Source: Streptococcus dysgalactiae subsp. dysgalactiae
GTDB lineage: Bacteria > Bacillota > Bacilli > Lactobacillales > Streptococcaceae
NCBI RefSeq assembly: GCF_900459225.1
Contig: NZ_UHFH01000003.1
Coordinates: 92,501 to 156,500, forward strand
Length of the DNA stretch: 64,000 nt
Direction of reading: 5' to 3'
Part shown: in pieces, positions 9,917 to 20,445 of the stretch
How the letters are laid out: each line of letters opens with the position of its first letter
Numbering within the stretch: position 1 is the first letter of the stretch
The notes under the pieces: generated by a model
The model's database searches: none
Told to the model about the DNA's origin: nothing
The model's input: the letters and a program-made list of their open reading frames with translations, nothing else
Made by a program: the position numbers and the translations under genes

Positions 9917-10768
9917 ATGGTGACAATCATTGAGAGAGCTCCTGCAAAAATCAATTTAGGGCTGGATATTCAGGGAAAACGCTCAGATGGATATCATGAT
10001 TTGTCCATGGTTATGGTTAGTATTGACTTATGCGACTATGTGACTGTTGATCATTTGGACGAGGACAGGATTGTTTTTTCATCCAATTGTCCTAAAATGC
10101 CTACTAATCACAACAATAATGTCTATAAGGCTGCTCAGTTAATGAAAGACCGCTTTCAGATTAAAACAGGAGTGTCACTTTTTTTAGAAAAACGCATTCC
10201 AGTTTGTGCTGGCATGGGTGGCGGATCGAGCGATGCAGCAGCAACCATCAGAGCATTGAATCAATTATGGCACTTAGATCTCAGTCAGAAAGATATGATT
10301 GAAATAGGAATGCAGATTGGTAGTGATGTTCCTTATTGTTTAGTTGCAGGATGTGCCCAAGTGACAGGTAAAGGAGAAGTGGTCAGCCAACTTGCTGGTC
10401 AGTTATCGTCTTGGGTGGTTTTGGTAAAACCAGAATTTGGCATTTCAACACGCACAGTATTTTCGGATATTAATTGTGACACCATTTCAAGAGTGTCTAT
10501 TGCTAATTTGGTTGCTGCGATTGAAGCGGGTGACTATAATGGCATATTGGCTGAAATGGGCAATTCTTTAGAAGATATTTCCATTGCGAAGCATCCCTTT
10601 ATTCAAAAAATAAAGGACAAAATGATACAATCTGGTGCTGACATTGCCTTGATGACAGGCAGTGGACCAACGGTTTTTGCCCTGTGTCAAACAGAAACGC
10701 AGGCTAACCGAGTGGTCAATAGTTTAAAAGGGTTTTGTAAGGAAGTTTATAAGGTGAGAACCCTGTAA
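9917..10768 (+). CDS. ispE: 4-diphosphocytidyl-2-C-methyl-D-erythritol kinase-like GHMP kinase
   Basis: This is a GHMP-superfamily kinase of 283 aa, normal for IspE. The ATP-binding loop reads PVCAGMGGGSSDAAA (about residues 94-108). N-terminal PAKINLGL and C-terminal MTGSGPTVFA motifs fit the family. In the non-mevalonate pathway IspE phosphorylates CDP-methylerythritol. Streptococci as a group use the mevalonate route, so the real role of this orphan homologue is uncertain. The start ATG has an AAGGAG site 5 nt upstream. The gene is intact, in contrast to the broken cluster before it. It is followed by the promoter of adcR. Confidence 0.85.
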   Translation: MVTIIERAPAKINLGLDIQGKRSDGYHDLSMVMVSIDLCDYVTVDHLDEDRIVFSSNCPKMPTNHNNNVYKAAQLMKDRFQIKTGVSLFLEKRIPVCAGMGGGSSDAAATIRALNQLWHLDLSQKDMIEIGMQIGSDVPYCLVAGCAQVTGKGEVVSQLAGQLSSWVVLVKPEFGISTRTVFSDINCDTISRVSIANLVAAIEAGDYNGILAEMGNSLEDISIAKHPFIQKIKDKMIQSGADIALMTGSGPTVFALCQTETQANRVVNSLKGFCKEVYKVRTL

Positions 10769-10781
10769 ATCCGTTCTGGGT

Positions 10782-10821
10782 TTGCTTCTTTAGGGGCTTC
10801 ATGTTATAATTAACTGGTTAA
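10782..10821 (+). promoter_or_regulatory. adcR promoter with Adc (zinc) operator
   Basis: A -35 box TTGCTT (10782-10787) and a -10 box TATAAT (10805-10810) are 17 bp apart. The palindrome TTAACTGGTTAA (10810-10821) overlaps the last base of the -10 box and matches the AdcR operator consensus TTAACYRGTTAA. Zinc-loaded AdcR bound here should block its own operon. Confidence 0.9.
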
Positions 10822-10836
10822 TGAAAGAGGGTAGTT

Positions 10837-11280
10837 ATGGGGACTTTAGAAAAAAAACTGGATAGTTTAGTAAATGCGATTTTGATGAAGGCTGAAAATC
10901 AGCATGAATTATTGTTTGGGGCTTGTCAAAGCGATGTCAAGCTTACCAATACACAAGAACATATCCTAATGTTGTTATCGCAAGAACGTCTGACCAATAC
11001 AGACTTGGCTAAAAAACTAAATATCAGTCAGGCAGCTGTTACCAAAGCTATTAAAAGTTTGGTGAAACAAGACATGTTAGCAGGGACTAAAGATACTGTC
11101 GATGCTAGGGTGACTTATTTTGAACTAACAGAATTAGCTAAACCGATTGCTAAAGAGCATACCCACCATCATGACGAAACCTTAAATGTTTACAGCCGCT
11201 TGTTGAAGAAATTCTCCGCAGAAGAACAAGAGGTGGTCGACAAGTTTTTAACAGTTTTCGCGGAGGAATTAGAAGGGTAG
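10837..11280 (+). CDS. adcR: Zinc-responsive MarR-family repressor AdcR
   Basis: This 147-aa winged-helix MarR-family protein represses zinc-uptake genes when zinc is plentiful. The recognition region reads NISQAAVTKAIKSL (about residues 65-78). A His cluster HTHHHD (about 108-113) supplies likely zinc ligands, as in other AdcR proteins. It is the first gene of adcR-adcC-adcB, and its own promoter carries an Adc box. adcC starts 3 bp after its stop codon, so the three genes are co-transcribed. Confidence 0.95.
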   Translation: MGTLEKKLDSLVNAILMKAENQHELLFGACQSDVKLTNTQEHILMLLSQERLTNTDLAKKLNISQAAVTKAIKSLVKQDMLAGTKDTVDARVTYFELTELAKPIAKEHTHHHDETLNVYSRLLKKFSAEEQEVVDKFLTVFAEELEG

Positions 11281-11283
11281 TCC

Positions 11284-12003
11284 ATGAGATACATATCAGT
11301 GGAAAATCTCTCCTTTCAATATGAGAGTGAGCCTGTTTTAGAAGGCATCACTTACCATTTAGATAGTGGAGAATTTGTCACCATGACTGGCGAAAATGGT
11401 GCCGCAAAGTCAACCTTGATTAAGGCGACCTTAGGCATTCTCAAGCCAAAAGTTGGTCAAGTTACCATTGCCAAGAAAAATAAAGATGGTAAAAAATTAA
11501 GAATTGCTTATTTGCCACAACAAGTGGCTAGTTTTAATGCTGGTTTTCCCTCTACCGTTTATGAGTTTGTCAAGTCAGGTCGATACCCACGCAGTGGTTG
11601 GTTTAGACACTTAAACAAACATGATGAGGAACATGTTCAAGCAAGTCTTGAAGCTGTTGGCATGTGGGAAAGTCGCTATAAGAGAATTGGTAGTTTATCA
11701 GGTGGTCAAAAACAACGTGTGGTTATCGCTCGTATGTTTGCTTCTGACCCAGATATTTTTGTGCTAGATGAGCCAACGACAGGAATGGACAGTGGGACAA
11801 CTGATACTTTCTATGAATTGATGCATCATAGTGCGCATAAACATGGCAAATCGGTATTGATGATTACTCATGATCCCGAAGAAGTAAACGCCTATGCTGA
11901 TCGCAATATTCATTTGATTAGGAATCAAAAGCTTCCTTGGCGTTGTTTCAACATTCATGATGTTGAAGCGGACGATGATAAAGGAGGTCATGCGCATGCT
12001 TGA
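11284..12003 (+). CDS. adcC: Zinc ABC transporter ATPase AdcC
   Basis: This 239-aa ATP-binding subunit powers zinc import. It shows Walker [10 protein letters not shown] (about residues 37-45), signature LSGGQ, Walker B IFVLDEP and a switch His in MITHD. A His/Asp-rich tail (GGHAHA) ends the protein, a common feature of zinc-transport ATPases. The gene overlaps adcB by a few bases. It needs a lipoprotein such as AdcA, which is not in this window. Confidence 0.95.
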   Translation: MRYISVENLSFQYESEPVLEGITYHLDSGEFVTMTGENGAAKSTLIKATLGILKPKVGQVTIAKKNKDGKKLRIAYLPQQVASFNAGFPSTVYEFVKSGRYPRSGWFRHLNKHDEEHVQASLEAVGMWESRYKRIGSLSGGQKQRVVIARMFASDPDIFVLDEPTTGMDSGTTDTFYELMHHSAHKHGKSVLMITHDPEEVNAYADRNIHLIRNQKLPWRCFNIHDVEADDDKGGHAHA

Positions 12004-12808
12004 TATTTTGTCTTATGACTTTATGCAACGGGCGGTAATGGCTGTTGTGGCAATCAGTATTTTTGCTCCAATTTTAGGGATTTTTCTCATTTTACGTCGT
12101 CAGAGTTTAATGAGTGATACTCTTAGTCACGTTTCTCTAGCTGGGGTAGCTTTTGGGGTGGTTCTTGGGATTTCACCAACTATCACCACTATTATCGTGG
12201 TAGTTTTGGCTGCGATTTTACTAGAATACCTGCGTGTTGTTTACAAGCACTATATGGAAATTTCGACGGCTATTTTGATGTCACTTGGTTTGGCCTTGTC
12301 CTTGATTATCATGAGTAAGTCTAACAGTTCTTCCAACATGAGTTTGGAACAGTATCTTTTTGGGTCTATTATCACAATTAGCATGGAGCAAGTCATTGCC
12401 TTATTTGCTATCGCGGTGATTATTTTGGTTTTGACCATTCTGTTCATTCGTCCAATGTATATTTTGACCTTTGATGAGGACACTGCTTTTGTAGATGGTC
12501 TACCTGTTCGCTTGATGTCTGTTCTGTTTAATATTGTGACAGGGGTAGCCATTGCCCTGACTATTCCGGCAGCAGGAGCACTCTTGGTTTCAACGATTAT
12601 GGTTTTGCCAGCAAGTATTGCCATGAGATTGGGTAAAAATTTCAAATCTGTTATCTTTATTGGTATTGTTATCGGTTTTGTTGGTATGCTTTGTGGTATT
12701 TTCCTTTCTTACTATTGGGAAACGCCAGCCAGTGCAACTATTACGATGATTTTCATTAGTATCTTCCTTGTGGTGAACCTTTTGGCGTTGATTCGTAAAA
12801 AACTATAA
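11996..12808 (+). CDS. adcB: Zinc ABC transporter permease AdcB
   Basis: This 270-aa membrane permease of the ZnuB/AdcB family has about eight hydrophobic segments. The conserved [13 protein letters not shown] stretch lies near residues 39-51. An AAGGAGG site at 11981-11987 is 8 nt from ATG 11996, which makes that a better start than ATG 11990. The start lies inside the last codons of adcC, so the two are translationally coupled. A terminator follows. Confidence 0.93.
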   Translation: MLDILSYDFMQRAVMAVVAISIFAPILGIFLILRRQSLMSDTLSHVSLAGVAFGVVLGISPTITTIIVVVLAAILLEYLRVVYKHYMEISTAILMSLGLALSLIIMSKSNSSSNMSLEQYLFGSIITISMEQVIALFAIAVIILVLTILFIRPMYILTFDEDTAFVDGLPVRLMSVLFNIVTGVAIALTIPAAGALLVSTIMVLPASIAMRLGKNFKSVIFIGIVIGFVGMLCGIFLSYYWETPASATITMIFISIFLVVNLLALIRKKL

Positions 12809-12814
12809 AAAATA

Positions 12815-12846
12815 AGAGCTTAGAACGACTGTTCTGAGCTCTTTAG
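12815..12846. terminator. Bidirectional terminator between adcB and tyrS
   Basis: A 12-bp stem pairs AGAGCTTAGAAC (12815-12826) with 12831-12842, with a 4-nt loop. A-rich sequence lies before it and T-rich after it, so it can end both the adc operon and the convergent tyrS. Confidence 0.85.
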
Positions 12847-12856
12847 TTATTGCTGT

Positions 12857-14113
12857 TTAGTAAGTTAAGACAGCGTATTTTTTCTTACCACGGCGAACCA
12901 CAGTTAGTTGGTTGTCGATTTTATCGGTGTCAGACAAGGTATAATCCAACTCTTGAACACGCTCGCCATTAATATAGATGGCACCATTTTGCACATCTTC
13001 ACGCGCTTGGCGTTTTGATGGCGAAATACCTGCGGTGACAAGCATGTCAACAAGGTTAAGACTGTCTGCGGATTGAACGTGATAATTTGGTACGTTGCTC
13101 AATCCTTGTTTTAATTCATTTGCAGAAAGATTTTGGACGTTTCCAGCAAATAACTGCTCGGTAATGTTAAGGGCTTGTTTATAAGCTTCTTCGCCATGAA
13201 CTAAGGTAACTACTTCACGGGCTAACGTTTTTTGAGCGAGACGTTCGTGACGGGCAGCGTTAAATTGATTTTCAATGTCTGCAATCTCATTTAAAGATAA
13301 GAAAGTGAAGATTTTCAAGAAACGCACCGCATCGTCATCCATGACATTTAACCAGAATTGGTACATCTCGTAAGGAGAAGTCTTATCGGCATCAAGCCAG
13401 ACTGCATTGCCCTCTGATTTCCCGAATTTTTTCCCAGTTGAATCGGTGATGAGTGGTACAGTCATGACATGACAGGTTTTATCAGCTTTCCTGCGCAGCA
13501 ATTCTGTTCCTGCGGTCATATTGCCCCATTGGTCTGAGCCGCCAATTTGTAAGGTGATGTTATGTTTATTATTGAGTTCGTAAAAGTCGTAACCTTGCAT
13601 GATTTGGTAAGCAAACTCAGTGTAAGAAATGCCTGTTTCGATACGCTTTTTAACAGAGTCTTTGCTCATCATGTAGTTAACAGTGAAGTATTTACCAACA
13701 TCGCGTAAGAAGTCGATGAAGCTAATCTGAGAGAACCAGTCGTAGTTATTCATGAGCTCTGCTTTATTATCTCCATTTTCGAAATCAAGGAAAGTAGACA
13801 ACTGCCCTTTAATCTTGTCGCTCCATTCGAGGACAGTCTCTTTAGTTTGAAGGCTGCGCTCTGCATCTTTAAAGGAAGGGTCACCAATTAGCCCTGTTGC
13901 TCCACCAACCAATGCATAAGGTTTATGACCGGCTAATTGCAAGCGACGAGATGTTAAAATAGCAACCAAATGGCCAAGATGAAGGCTGTCGGCGGTTGGA
14001 TCATAACCAGTGTAATAGGATACTTGCCCTTCTGTTAGTGCTTTAACAAGGGCTTCTTCATCGGTCGTTTGAAAGACCAAGCCACGTGCTTTGAGTTCTT
14101 CAAAAATATTCAT
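12857..14113 (-). CDS. tyrS: Tyrosyl-tRNA synthetase
   Basis: This 418-aa class I aminoacyl-tRNA synthetase charges tRNA-Tyr. It carries the HIGH motif as HLGH (about residues 45-48), the KMSKS motif as KFGKS (about 228-232) and a C-terminal S4-type RNA-binding domain. The start is ATG 14111-14113 ([11 protein letters not shown]), preceded by GGAGA; a longer in-frame extension upstream has no support. No T-box leader fits in the short gap to pbp1b. The promoter lies in the divergent intergenic region. Confidence 0.95.
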   Translation of the reverse strand: MNIFEELKARGLVFQTTDEEALVKALTEGQVSYYTGYDPTADSLHLGHLVAILTSRRLQLAGHKPYALVGGATGLIGDPSFKDAERSLQTKETVLEWSDKIKGQLSTFLDFENGDNKAELMNNYDWFSQISFIDFLRDVGKYFTVNYMMSKDSVKKRIETGISYTEFAYQIMQGYDFYELNNKHNITLQIGGSDQWGNMTAGTELLRRKADKTCHVMTVPLITDSTGKKFGKSEGNAVWLDADKTSPYEMYQFWLNVMDDDAVRFLKIFTFLSLNEIADIENQFNAARHERLAQKTLAREVVTLVHGEEAYKQALNITEQLFAGNVQNLSANELKQGLSNVPNYHVQSADSLNLVDMLVTAGISPSKRQAREDVQNGAIYINGERVQELDYTLSDTDKIDNQLTVVRRGKKKYAVLTY

Positions 14114-14149
14114 AGGCTTTCTCCGTTTTCCGTTATAGTTTCGGAAATC

Positions 14150-14202
14150 ATTATACCAAAAACTGTTGTGGCTATGCAACCTTTATCAAAGTTTGGTATA
14201 AT
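14150..14202. promoter_or_regulatory. Divergent promoters of tyrS and pbp1b
   Basis: For tyrS (minus strand): a -35 TTGCAT at 14174-14179 and a -10 TATAAT at 14150-14155, 18 bp apart. For pbp1b (plus strand): a -10 TATAAT at 14197-14202 with no convincing -35. Confidence 0.7.
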
Positions 14203-14219
14203 AGAGGTTGAGGTATTTT

Positions 14220-16520
14220 ATGGTGAAATGGAACACAAAACGAAAAAGAAAAGGTGAGCAAGGGTTAGGTCTCTTAGATTTGGGATCTGTTCTTTTGCGT
14301 ACCTTGAAACTCATGTCTAACTTTTTTTACATTATCATCTTCCTTTTTGGAATGATGGGAGCTGGTATGGCTTTGGGCTATTTGGCTAGTCAAATTGACT
14401 CAGTCAAGATCCCAAGTAAAGCTAGTTTAGTCAAACAAGTTAAATCCTTAACCATGATTTCACAGATGAACTATTCTGATAATAGCGTGATTGCAACTCT
14501 AGATACAGATTTGCTCAGAACACCAGTAGGGAATGAGGCTATTTCAGATAATATTAAAAAGGCTATTGTCTCCACTGAGGATGAGAATTTCCAAGGACAC
14601 CAAGGTGTTGTGCCAAAAGCTATTTTTCGAGCAACGTTAGCTTCAGTGCTAGGGTTTGGTGAATCAAGTGGTGGTTCAACCTTGACACAGCAGTTGGTCA
14701 AACAGCAGGTATTGGGTGATGATCCAACCTTTAAACGGAAATCTAAGGAAATTATCTATGCTCTTGCCTTGGAGCGTTATATGTCCAAGGATGATATTTT
14801 GTCTAACTATTTGAATGTTTCTCCTTTTGGGCGTAATAATAAGGGACAAAATATTGCTGGTGTGGAAGAAGCAGCGCGTGGCATTTTTGGAGTGTCAGCC
14901 AAGGACTTAACTGTTCCGCAGGCAGCTTTCCTAGCTGGACTTCCGCAGAGTCCTATTGTTTATTCCCCTTATATGTCAACGGGTCAAATGAAATCAGAAG
15001 AGGACATGTCTTATGGCATCAAGCGTCAGCAAAACGTGTTATACAATATGTATCGGACTGGTGTCCTAACGAAAAAGGAATACGACGATTACAAAGATTA
15101 CCCAATTAGTAAGGACTTTATTCAGCCAGGAAGTGTTACTGTTACAAATCACGATTACCTCTATTACACGGTTTTGGCAGATGCTAAAAAGGCTATGTAT
15201 AGCTATTTAATCAAACGAGACAAGGTCTCTAGTCGTGACTTGAAAAATGATGCAACCAAAGCAGCATATGAAGAAAGAGCATTGACAGAACTGCAACAAG
15301 GTGGCTACACGATTACCACAACGATTAACAAGCCGATTTACGACGCTATGCAGACAGCGGCAGCGCAATTTGGTGGCCTTTTAGATGATGGGACAGGCAC
15401 TGTTCAAATGGGAAATGTCTTGACTGATAATGCAACCGGAGCTATCCTAGGTTTTGTTGGTGGTAGAGACTATGCCCTTAACCAAAACAATCATGCATTT
15501 GATACGGTTCGTTCTCCAGGATCTAGCATTAAACCAGTTATATCTTACGGCCCTGCTATCGACCAAGGGCTAATGGGAAGCGCTAGCGTTCTATCTAACT
15601 ACCCAACGACCTATTCTAGTGGCCAAAAGATTATGCACGCTGATAGTGAGGGGACAGCCATGATGCCTCTTCAAGAAGCGATTAATACATCTTGGAATAT
15701 TCCTGCCTTTTGGACACAGAAATTATTACGTGAAAAAGGTGTTGATGTTGAAGACTACATGACCAAGATGGGTTATAAGATTGCAGACTATTCTATTGAA
15801 AGTCTACCACTTGGTGGAGGAATCGAAGTGTCTGTTGCTCAACAAACCAATGCCTATCAAATGATTTCAAATAATGGAATGTATCAAAAGCAATACCTTG
15901 TGGACAAGATTACTGCCAGTGATGGAACAGTGGTTTACCAGCATGAAAGGAAGCCAGTTCGTGTCTTTTCTGCACCAACAGCCACTATTTTGCAAGATTT
16001 ATTGCGAGGTCCAGTCTCTTCAGGAGCTACGACAACCTTCAAGAGTCGTTTGGGAGCAATCAATCCTAGTTTAGCTAATGCGGATTGGATTGGTAAGACA
16101 GGAACAACCGAGAATTACACTGATGTTTGGCTTGTTCTGGCGACGCCAAGGGCTACTTTAGGAGGTTGGGCAGGCCACGATGATAATACCTCACTGGCAC
16201 CAATGACAGGTTATAACAATCACTCTAATTACCTTGCTCATTTAGCTAATGCTATTAATCAGGCTGATCCCAATGTTCTTGGTGGCGGGCAACGCTTTGC
16301 ACTTGATCCAGGAGTTGTCAAAGCTTCAGTCTTGAAGTCAACGGGTCTGCAACCAGGAACGGTCACGGTCAATGGCCGAGCCTTCTCTGTCGGAGGAGAA
16401 ATGACGACTAGCTTATGGGCTCAAAAGGGTCCGGGAGCGATGACTTACCGATTTGCCATCGGAGGAACAGATGCTGACTATCAAAAAGCTTGGGCAAGTT
16501 TTGGTGGTAAGAAAAATTAA
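14220..16520 (+). CDS. pbp1b: Bifunctional penicillin-binding protein 1B
   Basis: This class A PBP of 766 aa polymerises and cross-links peptidoglycan. A short basic cytoplasmic N-terminus is followed by one membrane segment (about residues 37-62). The glycosyltransferase domain shows [12 protein letters not shown] (about 118-129) and [12 protein letters not shown] (about 150-161). The transpeptidase domain has SSIK with nucleophile Ser435 and KTG at 626-628. No obvious target-site resistance change was recognised by eye. The start ATG 14220 follows GAGG; a TTG start four codons earlier is possible. It is divergent from tyrS and followed by the rpoB leader. Confidence 0.93.
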   Translation: MVKWNTKRKRKGEQGLGLLDLGSVLLRTLKLMSNFFYIIIFLFGMMGAGMALGYLASQIDSVKIPSKASLVKQVKSLTMISQMNYSDNSVIATLDTDLLRTPVGNEAISDNIKKAIVSTEDENFQGHQGVVPKAIFRATLASVLGFGESSGGSTLTQQLVKQQVLGDDPTFKRKSKEIIYALALERYMSKDDILSNYLNVSPFGRNNKGQNIAGVEEAARGIFGVSAKDLTVPQAAFLAGLPQSPIVYSPYMSTGQMKSEEDMSYGIKRQQNVLYNMYRTGVLTKKEYDDYKDYPISKDFIQPGSVTVTNHDYLYYTVLADAKKAMYSYLIKRDKVSSRDLKNDATKAAYEERALTELQQGGYTITTTINKPIYDAMQTAAAQFGGLLDDGTGTVQMGNVLTDNATGAILGFVGGRDYALNQNNHAFDTVRSPGSSIKPVISYGPAIDQGLMGSASVLSNYPTTYSSGQKIMHADSEGTAMMPLQEAINTSWNIPAFWTQKLLREKGVDVEDYMTKMGYKIADYSIESLPLGGGIEVSVAQQTNAYQMISNNGMYQKQYLVDKITASDGTVVYQHERKPVRVFSAPTATILQDLLRGPVSSGATTTFKSRLGAINPSLANADWIGKTGTTENYTDVWLVLATPRATLGGWAGHDDNTSLAPMTGYNNHSNYLAHLANAINQADPNVLGGGQRFALDPGVVKASVLKSTGLQPGTVTVNGRAFSVGGEMTTSLWAQKGPGAMTYRFAIGGTDADYQKAWASFGGKKN

Positions 16521-16521
16521 G

Positions 16522-16550
16522 TTGCATTTTGTCGGAAAATAGTGTATAAT
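16522..16550 (+). promoter_or_regulatory. Promoter of rpoBC
   Basis: A -35 TTGCAT (16522-16527) and a -10 TATAAT (16545-16550) lie 17 bp apart. This leaves a leader of about 225 nt before the rpoB start. Confidence 0.75.
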
Positions 16551-16574
16551 ATCTGTAACTATTTGTCGTCCAAT

Positions 16575-16650
16575 CTAGCTGAAATATTGTCCAGCTAGGA
16601 AGAACAGCAGTTAAATCAAACTGATAAAGTCAGATTTAGCTGCTCTTTTT
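16575..16650 (+). promoter_or_regulatory. Structured rpoB leader with terminator-like hairpin
   Basis: The leader holds two hairpins. The first pairs CTAGCTG (16575-16581) with CAGCTAG (16592-16598). The second pairs AGCAGTTAAATC (16606-16617) with 16633-16644, followed by CTTTTT. The second has the form of an intrinsic terminator placed between promoter and gene, so it may attenuate rpoBC transcription. No known riboswitch family was recognised. Confidence 0.65.
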
Positions 16651-16783
16651 GTGCCTATTTTTAAGAAAAATAGGGTTTGTAACCCATATTTAAAGATTCT
16701 AAAAATTCACACTAGGGACAAATAATCATTTAGTTGCGATTTGCTGAAACAGCAAAGCTTAAAAAGAAGAAGGAGCTAAAAAC

Positions 16784-19700
16784 TTGGCAGGACATGAAGT
16801 TCGATACGGAAAACACCGTACACGTCGTAGCTTTTCAAGAATCAAAGAAGTTCTTGATTTACCAAATTTAATTGAAATTCAAACTGACTCATTCCAAGAT
16901 TTCCTTGATTCAGGCTTGAAAGAAGTATTTGAAGATGTACTTCCTATTTCAAACTTTACGGATACTATGGAACTTGAATTTGTTGGTTACGAATTCAAAG
17001 AACCAAAATACACCCTTGAAGAGGCTCGTATCCACGATGCAAGTTACTCTGCACCAATCTTTGTTACTTTCCGCTTGGTCAATAAAGAAACTGGTGAAAT
17101 CAAGACACAAGAAGTTTTCTTCGGTGACTTCCCTATCATGACGGAAATGGGTACTTTTATCATCAATGGTGGTGAACGTATTATCGTTTCTCAGTTGGTT
17201 CGTTCTCCTGGTGTTTATTTCAACGATAAGGTTGATAAAAACGGTAAGGTTGGTTACGGATCAACAGTGATTCCTAACCGTGGTGCTTGGTTGGAGTTGG
17301 AAACTGACTCAAAAGACATTGCCTATACTCGTATTGACCGTACGCGTAAGATTCCATTCACAACCTTGGTTCGTGCACTTGGATTCTCAGGTGATGATGA
17401 AATTGTTGATATTTTTGGAGAAAGTGACCTCGTTCGCAATACCATTGAAAAAGATATCCACAAAAACCCAAGCGATTCTCGTACAGATGAAGCCCTTAAA
17501 GAAATTTATGAGCGTCTTCGTCCAGGTGAGCCAAAAACTGCAGATAGCTCTCGTAGCCTATTGATTGCACGTTTCTTTGATGCTCGCCGTTACGATTTGG
17601 CTGCGGTTGGTCGCTATAAAGTGAACAAAAAGCTTAACATCAAGACTCGTCTCTTGAACCAAATCATTGCTGAAAACCTTGTGGATGCTGAAACTGGTGA
17701 AATCTTGGTAGAAGCTGGAACTGAAATGACACGTAGCGTCATTGAATCTATCGAAGAACATCTTGATGGTGATTTGAACAAGTTTGTTTACACTCCAAAT
17801 GATTATGCGGTGATTACAGAACCTGTTGTTCTTCAAAAATTCAAGGTTGTGTCACCAATTGACCCTGATCGCGTGGTAACTATTGTTGGTAATGCCAATC
17901 CAGATGACAAGGTACGTGCTTTGACACCTGCTGATATTTTGGCAGAAATGTCTTATTTCTTGAACCTTGCTGAAGGTCTTGGAAAAGTTGACGATATTGA
18001 CCACTTGGGTAACCGTCGTATCCGTGCCGTTGGTGAGTTGCTTGCCAACCAATTCCGCATTGGTCTTGCTCGTATGGAGCGTAACGTGCGTGAGCGTATG
18101 TCTGTTCAAGACAACGATGTGTTAACACCACAACAAATCATCAATATCCGTCCTGTCACAGCAGCTGTTAAAGAATTCTTCGGTTCTTCTCAGTTATCAC
18201 AATTCATGGACCAACACAACCCATTGTCAGAGTTGTCTCACAAACGTCGTTTATCTGCCTTAGGACCTGGTGGTTTGACACGTGACCGTGCTGGTTATGA
18301 GGTTCGTGACGTGCATTACACGCATTATGGCCGTATGTGTCCGATTGAAACGCCTGAAGGACCAAACATTGGTTTGATTAACAACTTGTCTTCATTTGGA
18401 CATCTTAACAAATATGGTTTCATCCAAACACCTTACCGTAAGGTTGACCGTGCGACTGGTAGGGTAACTAACGAAATTGTTTGGTTGACTGCTGATGAAG
18501 AAGACGAGTACACAGTTGCACAGGCTAATTCTAAACTAAACGAAGATGGTACTTTTGCTGAAGAAATTGTTATGGGTCGTCACCAAGGTAATAACCAAGA
18601 ATTTTCTGCAAGTGTTGTTGATTTCGTTGACGTTTCTCCAAAACAGGTAGTTGCTGTTGCGACGGCATGTATTCCTTTCTTGGAAAACGATGACTCCAAC
18701 CGTGCCCTCATGGGTGCTAACATGCAACGTCAGGCTGTGCCATTGATTGATCCCAAAGCGCCATTTGTTGGTACTGGTATGGAATATCAAGCTGCCCATG
18801 ACTCTGGAGCTGCGGTTATTGCTCAGCATAATGGTAAAGTTGTCTTTTCTGATGCTGAAAAAGTTGAAGTTCGTCGTGAAGATGGCTCACTTGATGTTTA
18901 TCACATTACTAAATTCCGTCGTTCAAACTCAGGAACTGCCTATAACCAACGTACTCTTGTTAAAGTAGGAGATATTGTTGAAAAAGGTGACTTCATTGCT
19001 GATGGACCATCTATGGAAAATGGTGAAATGGCCCTTGGACAAAACCCAGTCGTTGCTTATATGACTTGGGAAGGTTACAACTTCGAGGATGCCGTTATCA
19101 TGAGTGAGCGTCTTGTGAAAGAAGATGTCTACACATCTGTTCACTTGGAAGAATTTGAATCAGAGACACGTGACACAAAGCTTGGGCCTGAAGAAATCAC
19201 CCGCGAAATTCCAAACGTTGGTGAAGAAGCGCTCAAAGACCTTGACGAAATGGGAATTATCCGTATCGGTGCTGAGGTTAAAGAAGGCGACATCTTAGTA
19301 GGTAAAGTCACACCTAAAGGTGAAAAAGACCTTTCTGCTGAAGAGCGTCTCTTGCATGCCATCTTTGGAGATAAATCACGTGAAGTTCGTGATACGTCCC
19401 TTCGTGTACCTCACGGTGGTGATGGTATCGTTCGTGATGTGAAAATCTTTACACGCGCTAACGGCGATGAATTGCAATCAGGTGTTAATATGCTTGTGCG
19501 TGTTTACATTGCTCAAAAACGTAAGATCAAAGTCGGAGATAAAATGGCTGGTCGTCACGGAAACAAGGGTGTCGTTTCACGTATTGTACCAGTTGAAGAC
19601 ATGCCATACCTTCCAGATGGAACACCAGTTGACATCATGTTGAACCCTCTTGGGGTGCCATCACGGATGAACATTGGTCAGGTTATGGAACTTCACCTTG

Positions 19701-20350
19701 GTATGGCTGCTCGTAATCTTGGTATTCACATTGCAACACCTGTCTTTGACGGGGCTTCATCAGAAGACCTTTGGGACACTGTTCGTGAAGCTGGTATGGA
19801 TAGCGATGCTAAGACGGTCCTTTATGATGGACGTACTGGCGAACCATTTGACAACCGTGTATCCGTTGGTGTCATGTACATGATTAAACTCCACCACATG
19901 GTTGATGATAAACTCCATGCCCGCTCAGTAGGACCATACTCACTTGTTACCCAACAACCACTTGGAGGTAAAGCTCAATTTGGTGGACAACGTTTTGGTG
20001 AGATGGAGGTTTGGGCCCTTGAAGCTTATGGAGCATCAAATGTTCTTCAAGAAATCTTGACTTACAAGTCAGATGATGTGACTGGACGTTTGAAAGCTTA
20101 TGAAGCCATTACTAAAGGTAAACCAATTCCAAAACCAGGTGTACCAGAATCCTTCCGCGTTCTTGTGAAAGAATTGCAATCTCTTGGTCTTGATATGCGT
20201 GTCCTTGATGAAGATGACAATGAAGTGGAACTTCGTGATCTTGATGAAGGTGAAGACGACGACGTGATGCACGTTGATGATCTTGAAAAAGCGCGTGAAA
20301 AACAAGTCCAAGAAACGCAAGAAGTTTCTGAAGCAATTGACGAAAAATAA
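16784..20350 (+). CDS. rpoB: RNA polymerase beta subunit
   Basis: This 1188-aa beta subunit of RNA polymerase forms half of the catalytic cleft. It starts with TTG 16784 behind AAGGAG; there is no ATG that keeps the conserved [10 protein letters not shown] start. The rifampicin-pocket stretch [10 protein letters not shown] to [12 protein letters not shown] looks wild type. The active-site region GRHGNKGV is present. The tail is unusually acidic ([11 protein letters not shown]). It is the first gene of rpoB-rpoC, separated from rpoC by 95 bp. Confidence 0.98.
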   Translation: MAGHEVRYGKHRTRRSFSRIKEVLDLPNLIEIQTDSFQDFLDSGLKEVFEDVLPISNFTDTMELEFVGYEFKEPKYTLEEARIHDASYSAPIFVTFRLVNKETGEIKTQEVFFGDFPIMTEMGTFIINGGERIIVSQLVRSPGVYFNDKVDKNGKVGYGSTVIPNRGAWLELETDSKDIAYTRIDRTRKIPFTTLVRALGFSGDDEIVDIFGESDLVRNTIEKDIHKNPSDSRTDEALKEIYERLRPGEPKTADSSRSLLIARFFDARRYDLAAVGRYKVNKKLNIKTRLLNQIIAENLVDAETGEILVEAGTEMTRSVIESIEEHLDGDLNKFVYTPNDYAVITEPVVLQKFKVVSPIDPDRVVTIVGNANPDDKVRALTPADILAEMSYFLNLAEGLGKVDDIDHLGNRRIRAVGELLANQFRIGLARMERNVRERMSVQDNDVLTPQQIINIRPVTAAVKEFFGSSQLSQFMDQHNPLSELSHKRRLSALGPGGLTRDRAGYEVRDVHYTHYGRMCPIETPEGPNIGLINNLSSFGHLNKYGFIQTPYRKVDRATGRVTNEIVWLTADEEDEYTVAQANSKLNEDGTFAEEIVMGRHQGNNQEFSASVVDFVDVSPKQVVAVATACIPFLENDDSNRALMGANMQRQAVPLIDPKAPFVGTGMEYQAAHDSGAAVIAQHNGKVVFSDAEKVEVRREDGSLDVYHITKFRRSNSGTAYNQRTLVKVGDIVEKGDFIADGPSMENGEMALGQNPVVAYMTWEGYNFEDAVIMSERLVKEDVYTSVHLEEFESETRDTKLGPEEITREIPNVGEEALKDLDEMGIIRIGAEVKEGDILVGKVTPKGEKDLSAEERLLHAIFGDKSREVRDTSLRVPHGGDGIVRDVKIFTRANGDELQSGVNMLVRVYIAQKRKIKVGDKMAGRHGNKGVVSRIVPVEDMPYLPDGTPVDIMLNPLGVPSRMNIGQVMELHLGMAARNLGIHIATPVFDGASSEDLWDTVREAGMDSDAKTVLYDGRTGEPFDNRVSVGVMYMIKLHHMVDDKLHARSVGPYSLVTQQPLGGKAQFGGQRFGEMEVWALEAYGASNVLQEILTYKSDDVTGRLKAYEAITKGKPIPKPGVPESFRVLVKELQSLGLDMRVLDEDDNEVELRDLDEGEDDDVMHVDDLEKAREKQVQETQEVSEAIDEK

Positions 20351-20445
20351 GCAATCAACTCTTATAAACAATTATTTACTAGTTTAGGGCAGATGAGTCT
20401 TGCCCTTAGACTGGTAAAGTCATCAAAGGCAGAAAGGTAAAACTA

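Noticed and set aside
14114..14219. A tyrosine T-box leader for tyrS
   Set aside because: The gap to pbp1b is about 100 bp and the tyrS promoter leaves a leader of only about 30 nt, too short for a T-box.
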